Of a stretch of DNA of 64,000 bases, positions 38,928 to 51,348 are shown in pieces. Position numbers and translations under genes: made by a program. Numbering within the stretch: the stretch's first letter is position 1; every line of letters starts with the position of its first letter. The DNA is from Atherix ibis. Lineage: Eukaryota > Arthropoda > Insecta > Diptera > Athericidae. The notes under the pieces are model-generated. The model did not search any database and had not been told where the DNA came from. It saw only the letters and a program-made list of their open reading frames with translations. Where the stretch lies: the NCBI GenBank assembly GCA_958298945.1, contig OY282610.1:36773667-36837666 (forward strand), given 5' to 3'.

Positions 38928-41059
38928 TGAATATGAATATGAATTTTGAATATGAATATTATTAATATTCACATTATTATTATTATTAGATCAAATTAAA
39001 AGGAAATTTTTTTTTTAACGCAAAGTTTATTAAATTTAAAAACAAAAACTTAATTTAAAAGAAAATTATTATTTCTGGTGTTTTTTTTTTTATATTCTGT
39101 TTGTGATATTAATTTTCCTGCTAAAATATTTTTCAGTTTAAAACAAAAAAAAAGCCGGGTAAAAAATTAAATAGAAAAGATTTTATATTCGAGTTTTATT
39201 TTTCATTGTAATTCACAAGATAACATTAGAAACTGACAATTTTAATTAAAAAAAACAAAAAAAAAACGTTAAAATAAATATAATAATTATAAAGATTTAT
39301 CATAATTTAAAAACCTGTTAATATTGAGAAAAACTGTTATAAAGTGACTAAATATAATCAATTTAGTCACCAACTATAATTGGTGACTAAAGACCTCTTC
39401 AAAAGTGAAATACGATCAGTATATTTTTTTTTTTTTTTAATTTAAATTTATATGGAAATAAACTTTAATTTTTTTTTCTTCAAAACTAAATATAATACCA
39501 AGAATATAACGAATATGGAGTATATAATAATCAAGAAAATACAAAATTTATTTAATCGTTAAATAAGAATTTAGAAAATTAATTAATGTATAGAAGAAAA
39601 ATAGATTATTTAAAGCATTTCTCTTAAATAGGAGAATTTTCTAAATGAAAAATAAAAATTTCAAATATTTGTGGTAAAATTTTAAAAAGGATATTTTTAA
39701 GTTTTATAAAATTTTATCGTGTTTTCTTATATTGAACAGGTGTTGTATGCAAGAGAATTAAATAAACTAATCGAAGGAGATACTCAAAAATTCGAAAAGA
39801 TTTTCTTCCATAAATTTATTGAGATAGCAAAAAAAAACAACAACATAAAATAAATTATACATTTTCCTTGGTAGAATTATATTATTTCCTTTATAAAATA
39901 GAAATGCTAATAATTTATATAAATTTTTTATTAATTTTTATTCTTAATATCGCCTTCGTATTTTTTAAGAAAAAAAAAAGTTAATTTTTAGAAAATAATA
40001 TCTAATTTAATAAATAGTTTTTATGATTCGAAATTCTTTAAAATATTCTCAACTAAATAAAACTTTCCCTTTTTTTAAAATATCTTTTACATATACAGAA
40101 GCATATGTAAATCTATAATATGCATACATATATGCACATATATGTATGTGTAAATTTAATACCGGCTATAAGAATTTTATATTTTGGTAAATCTAGTTTT
40201 TTAATTAAAAATTAATTAAAAAATAATCTTTTCTGAGTAAAAAATCCATTCTCTCAATTCGACTTATTCAAATAATATTTTTTTCTTTAAGCTCAAACTC
40301 TTACTAAATTAAAACCTTTAAAAATTAATTTTTTATTTTTATTATAATTGTTTTTAAAAAAAAAAAAAATTTCAGAAAAAAATATCGCAGGTTTTTTATG
40401 AAAAAAAAAAATAAAAATAAAATGTGACAGTGAAAGTCAAAACGAGAAATATTAAGCTTTTCGAATAAATACTAACATACAATTTTTTATTTAGTTTTTT
40501 AAAAGAAAAACAATAAATAAATTTCGAAAAAATTTACATATACTTTAGAATACTTAGAAGAAGAAGAAGAAAAAAGAATAAGCTTTTTATAGAAGGATAG
40601 CGAATTAAAATTAAGACACTTTGAATAAATAGCAGCGAATAAGAAAAGGGGAGCTCCATGCCACCATAACATACACAAATTCTGTTTCTTTCTTTTCGGT
40701 TTTTAGAAAAAAATAATATTAATTTTAGCTCACTCATATTAGTTGAATTTTATTTTTTATATATTCTCTTAGTGCTATAGGAACAGCAAATAAATTAAAA
40801 TATACAAAAAAATAATCTAAAAAACAGCATTTGAAATAACAAAATTATTTTTATATTCGATCTCTTTTTATGTTCGAATTTTCGAATCACATACAAATAC
40901 GAAATTGAAATTTTTATTTATAAAAATTCTTCTATGCACTCTATTTGCTTGTATATATTGTATATATATATATACAATAAATAAATAGATAAAAAAAAAA
41001 AACTATAAGAGAAAAATCTAAATTAATAAATATTTTTTTCGTATATTTTTTTCCTGTTC
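36986..41059. other. AT-rich intergenic region without a supported gene
   Basis: The stretch is dominated by A/T runs and simple repeats. Notable are a CT tract followed by AT at 38451-38474, a 36-bp AT dinucleotide tract at 38656-38691 and an AAT tract at about 38899-38927. Short open frames here (for example near 37519 and 37947) have low-complexity products and no recognisable motif, so I do not call them genes. Confidence 0.6.
39344..39391. repeat. Three-arm overlapping hairpin
   Basis: GTGACTAAAT (39344-39353) is perfectly complementary to ATTTAGTCAC (39361-39370). That middle arm, extended as TTTAGTCACCAA (39362-39373), is also perfectly complementary to TTGGTGACTAAA (39380-39391). The middle arm can pair with either side but not both. 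No function is known. Confidence 0.8.
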
Positions 41060-41161
41060 AGTTGTGTGACGAGTGTGTGATCAAAGTTTGATTTTTCTTT
41101 TGGAAAATTTGTGTTTTGTGCCATTTTATTTAACGGAGCAAAAATTATATTAAAAAAAGTG
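41060..41161 (+). other. Candidate transcription start and 5'UTR exon of the downstream gene
   Basis: TTCAGTTGTG around 41060 matches the arthropod initiator TCAGT, with the A at 41060 as possible start. The 102-base stretch that follows is less extreme in composition and contains no ATG-initiated frame of note. It ends at a full consensus donor, GTAAGT at 41162-41167. The next good acceptor leading to a coding exon is at 57730. I see no convincing TATA box or downstream promoter element. Joining it to the gene at 57.9 kb is inference; transcript data would settle it. Confidence 0.4.
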
Positions 41162-44100
41162 GTAAGTTTTATTTTTTTTTTTTAATATAAATTGTTAAAA
41201 TATTATAAAATTAAATTATTAAAAATTGAGTATCGTTAATGAAAAAATCCTTTGATACTCTCTTTCTCACATTGTAAAAATAACCAAAATTCTACTATTT
41301 GTTTTTTATTAGCTTTTCTATTAAAAATTTTTTTAAAATTTCAAATATTTTATAAGACAAAAAAATCAACAAAAACAGTTTAAATATAAAAAAAAAACCG
41401 CTCACATATCACACCTTAAACGCTCAATGCAATGCGTACGTGTACGTAATGCACAATAATTTTTGAGGTAAAATTTTATTCTTTTTTTTTTTTGGAGTAC
41501 ATTATAATTTTTTTTTATTTTGTAAAAAATAACATATTTTATAGAATGAATTTAAAAATATTACAAAAATATTTTTTCAAATTTTGCACAATTCTTTTCT
41601 TCCTTTTTCGTTTTGAATTTTTCGAAATAAAATATTTTCGAAGAAAACTTTCAATTTTTTTTTGTACAATAAATTAAGTTGCAAAGCATTTTTAGAAAAA
41701 AATGAATTTTAAAAATATCATAGAAATTCTGTAAAAATTTTAATCTCATATCATTAAAAACAATGAAAAATTTGTACCCCTTGAAATTAATGTAGTTTTA
41801 AATTATTACTCAAATAATCTGCATTTATTTATTTATTACAGACATTTTTATATTATCCAATAATCAATTCAAAAATTTATTGTATCTAAGAAAATATTTT
41901 ATTTGTAAGCAAATAAAAAAACCAATTCTAATAATTTTCCTAATTAAAAATTTGCTAAAATTCTATGAAAAAAATAATACTTTTGCATTAAAATTATAAA
42001 ATTTTTTTATACAATACGCCACTTTTATGAAAATTTTCAATAGATTTTTTTATGAAAAAGAATATCTATCGAACATTTTCATAAAAGATAGTGTTTGCAA
42101 ATTTTTTTTAAAAAATATGTGAAATTCTTGCAAATAATTTATTAAAAAAAAAAAATATAAAATTTTTTTTCCTTTAAAAATTTCAAATAAAAAAATTATA
42201 ATTAAATTGAGTGGTTTTTTTTTTTTTTTTAAATAAAACTTTTCAATAAAAATGCATTATTTCAAAGAATTTAATTTTTTCCTTAATAAAACTCTTTTAG
42301 TAAAATTTTTTTACCATATTTAAAAATGTTTTTTTTGTTTGGTATAAAATTAAATATTTTAGAAATTCTTTTTAAATATTTCTTTTTTATAAAACTATTA
42401 ATTATTTTATTCCATTTTTTAATTCTTTTTTGCTAAATATTATCTCTTTTTAAGTAAATTTTTATCTTTTCTTCAAGAAAATTGTTAGTTCAATAATATT
42501 TTTCGAAATTATTTAATTAAATATTCTTATTAACTAGAATTTTTTTATTGAAAATAATTTCTTTTTTTCTAAATATCACTTTTTAAGTAAATTTTTGATT
42601 ATTTTGTAAAAAGTAATTTGTTACGTTTTTTATGGCTATAGATTTTTATTTTTTTGTCATAATTTTGTATTTCTTTTTAATTTTGGTAAAATAATTTTTT
42701 CGCTTAGGTGAAAAATTCAAAATTTTTATTTAAAAAATAAATAAATGGCAATATTTTGAAGAAGTAAATCGCTAATTACTTCTTCAAGACTAAAAAAAAA
42801 ATAATTTTTTTTTTAAAAACTGTTAAATAAATACTGAAATAAATCTAAAAGAAAATCTGAAAAAAATCGGAATAAAAATTTCAATACATATTGCCCATTT
42901 ATTAAAATTAATTACTATCGAATCGATTAGCATTCTAATAGGAAAATTTTTATTTAAGGAAGAAGCGTAATTAACCCATTTAGTGTTACTAATAAATCGT
43001 ACCAATTAATCAAGGTCATTATGTAAACTGATAATATTTACATAAGGCCTCACCTATTACGTAAAAAGAAATGGCTAGAAGAATTTGGTTTTTTTTTTTT
43101 TTTTAAATATAAAATATACTAAATTTTTCTTATGCACATACATGTATACATATACATATCTCAATCTCCCAGGGTTTAGTTTGATCGGTTAATAAAATCA
43201 AAAATTAAATAAATTCCTTTCTGTACGCATACACATATTAAAAGTGGCAGAAATAAAATGGGCGGTTTAAATCTAATACCACCCACTCATTTAAAAAAAG
43301 GAAAGAAAAAAATAAACAACACAAAAGTTGGGGGTGCCAAAATTGATATGCTTGTAGACTATCATCATCTAGTGCTTGGAGCCGTTTATTATATTATATT
43401 TATTAGAAGAAAAAAAAAAGCGAAAAGAAGAAATACCTATGGAAAAAAATAACATTTAATTTTCATTTTGAAAGAAAAGCTACTATGGAAAAAAAAAGCT
43501 TTAAAATAACCTTCAAGACCATTTAATATGGTTTTTTTTGTTCATTAATTTTAATTCAATTCAGATTGGTAAGAAAAAAAAATAAATTTTATAAATTCAT
43601 CTGTTATTGCAATAAAATTTTCGAAACTTTAAAAATGATTAAAAAAATTTCAATCAAATTAAATGAAGAAATTTGATTCGTTAGGAAAAGGAGAAAAATG
43701 TTCGAAAAATTCAACAAAAAAAGACGAACAAATTTTGGGATATTTTTTTTTCTTCTTTATTTTAGAAAAAGAAATTATTTATAAAATTGTTCAAAAGGAT
43801 TTGTAAATAAATACATCTCCTTTTCGTTAATATTTAATATTAGTCATCTGTTTTGGTACGATAAAAAGTTCGAAAGACTATTTTGAAAAAAATACAAAAT
43901 TAATCCTCCAAATGGAAAATTTACAAAAATCTTATTTGCAAAAAAAACAAAGAAAACAAATTAAAACAATTTATTTAAAATTTTATCTAAAAAGAAAATT
44001 AACTTCCTATAAAAATCATATTTTTGTTGATGGATTTTTTATAATTTTTATTAAACTAACGAATACCCGTCAATATGTCAACATTTACTTTTGAATAAAT

Positions 44101-44585
44101 ATAGTTTAGGTGATAATTACTATGAATTTTAACGATACTATATTCGTTGTATATAAGATAAAATATCTTTTTTTTTAGAAAAAAATTAGCAAAATTAGTA
44201 AAGTGGAGACTTATTCTATTTTAATTTAAATTCGTGCATAAAGATATCCGGTGAGCTATTCTTGCTCTTTGGTTTTTTCTTATTACCTTTTTTTTTATAG
44301 GATTTTCATGATCTTAAAAAAAAATATAGAAAAAACCAGAGCAAAACATAATAAATTATAGTTGACAGAAAATAAATTTAGTTTTTTCTTCTTTTTTTTT
44401 TTTAAACAGAACTAAAAATATCTAATATTAATTTTTCCATTCATAAAATTATTTGATGTTTTTTTTTCTTTTTGTAGGCTCTTTTTAATTTAATTCAAAT
44501 TATTCGAATTTATATAATTTATTTTTTTGAAATTCTATTTATTAAAAATATTAGCATTGTTTTGAATATAGTTTTTATAAAATCA

Positions 44586-45345
44586 GAAATTTAACAGAAT
44601 AATTGAAGTTACCCCCTTACGTATAAAATGGAAGTCTGGTTTTATAGAGAAGAAATTTATCAAAATAGTGCCAGTTATCGCATTAAGATGGCATTGTGAC
44701 TTTACAGAGAAGAAATTTATCGAAATAATTACAGTTACCCCACCTTAAAATGGTTATTATTATTTACTCCTTAAAATGACAGTAATTACCATATAAGAAA
44801 ATTTTAAAAGAGTAAAAGTTGTGCGAATACTATTTCTGAATATAAACATAAATAAATATTTATTTTTGTAATAACTAGAATCCCGTTTGGTATTTATCAA
44901 TATAGTTCAATTATTATATCGAAATAATTTAAGTTACCCACTTAAAATGGCGGCATAGTTTTACAGAGGAGAAATTTATCAAAATAGTACCAGATACCCC
45001 CTCAAAATGGCAGTCTGGGTTTCCTGAGAAAAAATTTATCGAAATAATAGAAGTTAGCCCCTTAAAATGGCAGCATAGTTTTACAGAGAATAAATTCATC
45101 GAAATAATTGTAATTACCCCCTTAAAATGGCAATATGGCTTTACAGAGAACTTTATCAAAATAGTACCAATTACTTCACCTTAAAATGGCAGTTATTATA
45201 AAAGAATTTACTCCTTAAAATAGCAGTAATTTTAAGAAAATTTTAGAAGAATAAAAGTTGTGCAGACACTATTTATGAATATGAACATAAATAAATAGTT
45301 ATTTTTATTATAACTAGAATCCCGCTTGGTATTTTCTTTTTCTTT
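44586..45345. repeat. Degenerate minisatellite, about 60-bp unit, in two larger blocks
   Basis: A unit of about 60 bases recurs with the pattern GAAATTTATCGAAATAAT, then a TTACCCCCTTAAAATGGCAG-like segment, then TTTACAGAGAA. The best copies lie at 44920-45180. The whole set is present twice: blocks 44586-44900 and 44905-45345 both end in AAAGTTGTGC, AACATAAATAAATA and ATAACTAGAATCCCG. So a 60-bp repeat was amplified and then the block was duplicated. A minus-strand frame (44929-45159) shows a matching 20-residue periodicity but only because the unit length is a multiple of three. Confidence 0.8.
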
Positions 45346-45375
45346 AAAATAGGATAGGTAGTTTTTTTCACAAAA

Positions 45376-46056
45376 GGTTATAAATATGTATTTGATTTTC
45401 GATTTTTTGTGGCGTAATGTTAGTACTCATGTCTCTCACTTATGCCAACAAGTTCGGCCATTTTGAATGTTCAGTTAATTTTTGACAGCTGCTTTGCTTG
45501 CACGTGTTTTGGCTCATCTTCAATTTTTGCCCAATTCCAAAAAATTGATCAAAGAATCTGTTTCGGGAACAAGAAAAAGGCATAGAAGGCCAGTTCTATG
45601 GAATACGGTGGCTGCGCCAAAAATTCGCGCACAAGCAACGATGCGTAAGCAGGGGCGTTATCATGGTGCAAAAAATCATGGTGTTTTTTTTTCTTCCAAA
45701 AATCTGTGCGTTTCTGGCGGATTGCTTTACGCAACTTGCGCATAACTTGCAGGTAATATTCCTTATTAATCGTTCTATTCTGTGGCAAGAACTCATGATG
45801 CACCACGACCCTTTAATTGAAGAAAACTGTAAGCAAAACTTTCACATTCGACCCCGAAAATAGGCAAAAATCGAAGACGAACAAAAAAAAGGGCAAGCAA
45901 AGAAGCTGTCAACAATTAACTGAATATTCAAAATGGCAGACTTTTTGGGGATAAGTGATAGATATGAGTACCAACATAACGCCGCAAAAAATCGAAAATT
46001 GAATATACGTAACCCGCGGAAATTCAAAATTCACGATACTTTTTGAACAGAACTCG
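45376..46056 (-). mobile_element. Fold-back derivative of an FLJ37770-type mariner
   Basis: The right part is a minus-strand mariner 5' end: an inverted-repeat-like end finishing CAGAACTCG at 46056 beside TA (46057-46058), then the 5'UTR. It joins directly to the middle of the transposase (about 45806 down to 45565), reading VHHEFLPQNRTINKEYYLQV, HHDNAPAYASLLVREFL and a degenerate PYSIELAFYAFFLFP. At about 45560 this joins a second copy of the 5'UTR and start region in the opposite orientation (45376-45560, containing GATCAAAGAATCTG). Both ends are thus 5' ends and can pair with each other. The left copy lacks the outermost 45 or so bases. The coding part lacks the N-terminal domain and has lost the third catalytic aspartate. 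Confidence 0.8.
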
Positions 46057-46699
46057 TATACTCCACAACTATTCAAGGATAAAAGAAAATAATAATAAAA
46101 CTGTTCTCTGTCAATAATCAGTAAAAATAAAGATAAATTCCTTTATTATTCAGACGATAAAAATGAAGGACAATTTCTTTGAATAAAACAATTTACAACA
46201 TTTTTAAAAATACATATTTTTTTCCATATATTTTAACAGTTTAGTCATTTTTATATTCCAAAATACTCCGTCTCTACCCCTACAAAAAAAAACCAAACAA
46301 AACATAACAAAATGAATACAATAAAATTGAAATTCATTATCATATCTATTATCGTATTAGAGTTATTGAAATATTGGGAATGACAATAAGGAGGAAAAAC
46401 TTAGACTCATAGACTCATAAAAATTATTTGCACAACATGAACGATTTCCTTTAATTTAGAAGAATTTATTTTCATATTGACATTACTTATTTCACACGCT
46501 ATTATTATTTATTTTCATTAGAATATTGTTGAAATCATCGAAAAGTCAATTTATTTAACTGACACCATAACCTTGCGGACATATGGCTAGAGAAATCTTC
46601 ATTATTTATTTAATCCGTTTATTGTATAAAATCTTCTATTTTTTTTTATTACCAATATTATTTATGTGTTTATATGGTTTTTTATTTTATATTCGATAG

Positions 46700-46790
46700 A
46701 GTGAAGTTTGATAATACCGCCATTTTGTTATGATGTTCACTTATGTGATTATAGAGGAATACCGCCATTTTGCTAGAATTTTCCATAAAT
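46700..46790. repeat. Short direct repeat containing GCCATTTTG
   Basis: AATACCGCCATTTTG occurs at about 46713 and again at about 46769, 56 bases apart. It contains the same GCCATTTT core noted in the satellite. No other structure is seen here. Confidence 0.5.
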
Positions 46791-48122
46791 TAGAGAAGAA
46801 CTGAATAGGAAAAGCTATTAAATTATTGAAGTAATATTTATACAGACTGCAATAAAAATACTCGTATTTAAAAAATCACAATCGTACAGTGTCGGTAGAA
46901 TTTTGTTAGGGGGCTTTTTACATTATCGCTCATGTCATATATTAGCCGATATAAGTCCTCTTTTATGCAACCGTTCAATGCTCTTATTTTTGTCATTTTA
47001 TTATTTTCACTTAATTAATAAAAACTATCTAAAATTCCAGTTTAACATTTTTAATTTACTCCCTTCAAAATGAATATTATCGCTGACACTGTCCTTATCC
47101 AAGATGGATACGCAATTATAAAAGAAAGGTTCTGCATAACGCCACTAGATGCTGAATATGCTTTTAATTAACATGTGTTAGAAAATGGCATTTGTGCTAT
47201 ATCAGAGATGGTTTTCTTTTTTGTGAAATCCTGGTGATTATCGGAGATACCAAAAATGTCCGTTCACGTCACCTTTTTTGCCATAACATTCCCACGTGCA
47301 ATTATCAAATTCCATCCTCCACCACTTATAGTAGGTAAATAATAAATAGAAAATTTTAATGATGATTTACCGAAACAATATCCTGTAAAAGTGCTACTTT
47401 GTTTGTTTTCAAGTGATGTCTGTATGACAAAATCCAGAGGCCATTTAATAGCGCCAAAACCATGAGGTCATTTGGTCTTGTATGCGTTTCTGTTGCCAGC
47501 TTCCTTAAAAGAACTGACCGATAGTAAATAGGAAAGAAAAGTCCAAAAAAAATTGTTAAACTTTGTGGAGGATATTTAAGTGTTAAAAAAAAAACTTAGA
47601 AATCTAAAAACTTCACAATGGAAGGAGTTATACGAAAAAAGAAATTCATGTTAAAAAATCAGTTATTTAAAATATGTGGAACAGTCAGATGAGCGCCACA
47701 GAAATGAGGACAAGATTGGTTACCGAAGAGAAATTTATGGGTAAGTTTCGTATTATGAAAAACGGATTCGGAGAAGTTTTCTGGATCTCAACTGGATCTC
47801 AACTGAAACAAATGACTTTCTAGTTTAGAGATCAAAAGGGCAATAGATTAGGTAACGGAAGGGATTTATTTTAGAAGTGAAATATTTGGGAAAAAAATGA
47901 AGTTATTTACGTTCACAATAGTCTGATAGGTCTAAAATTAGTAGTTTAAGCAAGGATTAACTAATAAAAGGTGTCGGAGGCTTACAGGTCAGGATTAGGA
48001 TTTATTTCATCAAAACTGATCTGCTGTAGACTTTACAAATGCGCTCTGGACTGATTAGCAAAGATTCCAGTACTTGAGGTCTAGAATAAGAATCTATGTG
48101 CGTTGCAGTGTTGGAGAAAATA

Positions 48123-49393
48123 CGAGTTCTGTTCAAAAAGTATCGCGAATTTTGTGTTTTTTTTCAAAAATTATTTATTTATTCATGAATATCTATTATG
48201 TCTCCTTCAAAGTAATCCCCACCAGATATTATACACCAATCCTCGAAGCGTTTCAAAAAATCATTTTTTGTGATCTTGTTCAGCTCCTCCTTCGATGCTG
48301 TCTTTATCTCCTCAATCGTAGCGTAGCGTCGTCCTTTCATGGAACTCTTCAGTTTCGGAAACAAGAAAAAGTCACAGGGGGCCAGATCTGGGGAATACGG
48401 TGTCTGCAGCATTATAAGTGTGTTGTTTTTGGTCAAAAATTCAAGCACAAGCAACGATTCGTGAGCAGGGGCGTTATCATGGTGCAAAAGTCAATTTCTG
48501 TTCTTCCACAAATCCGGGCGGGTTGCTTCACGTATCTTACGCATAACTTGTAGGTAATATTCTTTATTGACCGTTCTACCCTGTGGCAAGAGCTCATAAT
48601 GCACCACGCTCCTACAATTGAAGAAAACTGTAAGCAAAACTTTCATATTCAACCGAACTTGGCGCGCTTTTTTCAGTCTTGGCCCGTGCGGCAGCTTCCA
48701 TTGGGATGATCGAGCTTTGATTTCAATGTCATAACCATAAGCCCATGATTTGTCACCAGTTATGACCCTCTGGAGCAAATTTGGGTCGTCGCGGACAGAG
48801 TCCAACAGCTCCTTAGCAATGTTAATGCGATGCTGTTTTTGGTCGAAATTGAGCAATTTTGGTACGAATTTTGCGGCGACCCGTCTCACGCCAAATCAGT
48901 GGTAAAAATCGAATGGCATAAGCCAATCGATATGTTTAAGTCCTCAGTAACTTCCCTAACCGTGATTCGACGATTAGTTAATACTTTTTCTTCACTTCAT
49001 CAAAGTTTTCGTCTGCTGTTGACGTGCTCGGCATGCTTTTCGTCGTTCACCTATTCTCGGCCCTATGAGAACATTTTGTACCACCGATAAATGTTGCTTC
49101 GGTCCAAGGTTGCTTCACCATATGCCACAGTCAACATTCGGAATGCGTCCGCGCAATTAATTTTGTTATTCACACAAAATTTGATACAGATTCTTTGATC
49201 CATTTTTTGGAATGAGCAAAAATCGAAGACGAGCCAAAACACGTGCAAGCAAAGCAGCTGTCAAAAATTAACTGAACATTCAAAATGGCCGAACTTGTAC
49301 ATGAGTACCAACATAACGCAACAAAAAATCGAAAATCGAATATACGTAACCCGCGGAAATTGAAAATTCGCTATACTTTTTAAACAGACCTCG
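48123..49393 (-). mobile_element. Nearly complete mariner element (1271 bp) with inverted ends and TA duplication
   Basis: The left end starts CGAGTTCTGTTCAAAAAG at 48123 and the right end finishes with the complement of CGAGGTCTGTTTAAAAAG at 49393. The ends match over about 31 bases with three differences. TA flanks both sides (48121-48122 and 49394-49395), the usual mariner target duplication. The length is normal for a mariner. It belongs to the group often labelled FLJ37770-like in insect genomes, the same group as the fold-back element at 45.4-46.1 kb. Confidence 0.93.
48179..49203 (-). pseudogene. Mariner transposase inside the 48.1-49.4 kb element, broken
   Basis: Translation starts MDQRICIKFCV at 49203. 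After WYKMFS a TAG and several frameshifts ruin the DNA-binding region (48890-49060). The catalytic part is better kept: ITGDKSWAYGYD (first aspartate; the usual GDES is GDKS), YELLPQGRTVNKEYYLQV, HHDNAPAHES and YSPDLAPCDFFLFP, with 34 residues between the last two aspartates. A frameshift near 48489 separates WKNRN from HHDNAP, and a few residues are missing near the C-terminus (FEDWCIIS). The gene ends at about 48179 (GDIIDIHE). All three aspartates can be seen, but the gene cannot make an intact enzyme. Confidence 0.92.
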
Positions 49394-49559
49394 TATACTG
49401 CCGGAAGCTACCCACCCAGTGGATTGATTATGGTTCGGCGTTATCTTATCGACAGATAAAATAAAAGAATAGTTGCGTATTGAAGGAATTTAAAACAAAA
49501 AGCAGAATCTAAATATTTTAGAGACCAAAGCTCTTCCATTAGGACACCGATTAAATAGC

Positions 49560-49740
49560 ATTACTACCACACTCACCCGACCTCAACCCCATAGAATTTT
49601 CTCGGGATCAGATAGGCAAATAAGTGCGGGAGCACTATCCAGCCCCCACAAAGAATTTTTAAGTATTCTTTTTTTTATATTGGAACAGTACTCCAAAGGA
49701 TACCATAAAAAAAACCCTGATCGATCCAATGTTTCTATAT
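49560..49740 (+). pseudogene. Tail of a Tc1-type transposase
   Basis: The plus strand reads LPHSPDLNPIEF, the conserved box carrying the final catalytic glutamate of Tc1-like (DDE) transposases, followed by VREHYPAPTKNF and then a shifted frame encoding a YWNSTPKDTIKKTLIDPM-like end. Stops occur within it and nothing upstream of about 49550 is recognisable. It is a short, dead fragment just outside the mariner. Confidence 0.6.
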
Positions 49741-51348
49741 AATAGAATCGTACAAGCTACTCGTATAATCAAACGTTAAAAAAGATTTTTTCGTCGACGT
49801 AAAATAAATTGGAGCATTTTATTTTTATATTGTATTTTTAATCTAATAATATCTTATAATAAAAAACAATTATTTTTTTTTCATACAATATTTAAGATTG
49901 AAAGAAATATTTTTTTTCGTTCATTCATTTTAAAAACTTAAAGTTTTACTTAACTTTTCCTGCTACCGCCAAAGTGTATGAATTATTTGGTTTTTTTTTT
50001 AATTTTGAAATATTGCCAATTTTTTTCATAATACTAATAACTACAGTTAAAACTAACAAAAAAAAAACGTATAAGAAAAATTATGGAAAACAACACGAAA
50101 ATTTCAATTGACGACGACATGTGATCCAACTCATATTGCAGTTTATGGGCGAATGTGTTTTTTATACAATAAATTTTTCTTTTTTAAATACGTTATTAAT
50201 CATTGATAAAATAAATATTGTTTTTCTATTTAGAAATAACTAAATTTCTATTAATTCCATTAATTTTTTTCCATGATATTTCCGAAAAGCCTACTTAAAT
50301 TTTTTCATTTTCTTAAAAGAAAATCTCCGAAAAACGTTTTAACTCTAATCAGAACGAAAAAAATTAATAAAAAAAAATTTCTTTTTTATAGTTGAATAAA
50401 ATTTTTCTTATAAAAAATATTAGTTATTTTTTTCTTTAAAAAAAAAAAAGTAAAATTAAATCGAAATGTTGAAAAACGATTACAATTTGAGGATAATTTT
50501 GATAGAAATTCTTGCAGAAAATTTCCAATGAAATTTGAAAAAAAACAAGAAGAGAATATATTTCAGTATATAAATAGTCAATTTTTATAAATAATATAAT
50601 ATATTTGCTGAAAATTACAGATAATCTAAATTTATTAGCAAAAATCGTTTGGCAAAATGTTCAAGTGTACATTCGATCGAACACAGGAAATACTTGTTCA
50701 TGTTGAAAGGCATATCGTGTATGTTCTCTTAAATAATTACAAGTGATTTTCGATTTTCATCATCAAAATAAATATTCGACTATGTCAGATGGAATATTTT
50801 GAATAGAATTTTTTGGTGGTGGGGATTAAAAATCGCAAAACAAATTCGAACTTTCGAAGTATGGAAAATTCTTGAAGCAGCTACAAGTGAATCAAGGATT
50901 TATTTTTGATTCTTTGTAAAACATTTCTCGTGGAACATATTAATTTAGATAAATTTTTCAAATTTTCGTCGATTTAACAAATAGTAAAAATAGAAATCAA
51001 AATAAGAAAATCATCTTCTTCTGGCACAGATTTCTTAATAACCACACAGTCTATTGTCAATGTTAATTACCATTGACGTAACACAGTTGAACGGATTGAT
51101 CGTTGTTGATCTTAAACGGTTTTTTTTTTTTTTGTTATGCTCAATTTAAAGATTGACAAAATCAAAACAACATTTTTACAAGATGAAGTTTTTCTTCTTA
51201 ATTTTCAATTTTTGGTTGCCTACATTTTCCCCTTTGATATTTTGACAGTGACTGATTTTTGCCCGATTTTTTTTTTCAAATTGAAGACATTTCATGAAAG
51301 TTTGATGCGTTTTTATTTTTATATATTTAAATAATTTACAAGATAATA

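Noticed and set aside
44929..45159. Minus-strand frame with a 20-residue repeat, as a possible repeat protein
   Set aside because: The periodicity is explained by the 60-bp minisatellite, whose unit is a multiple of three; other copies have stops.
50657..50746. 29-codon frame starting MFKCTFDRTQE, slightly like a zinc finger
   Set aside because: It has only one cysteine, so no C2H2 site, and no splice context was convincing.
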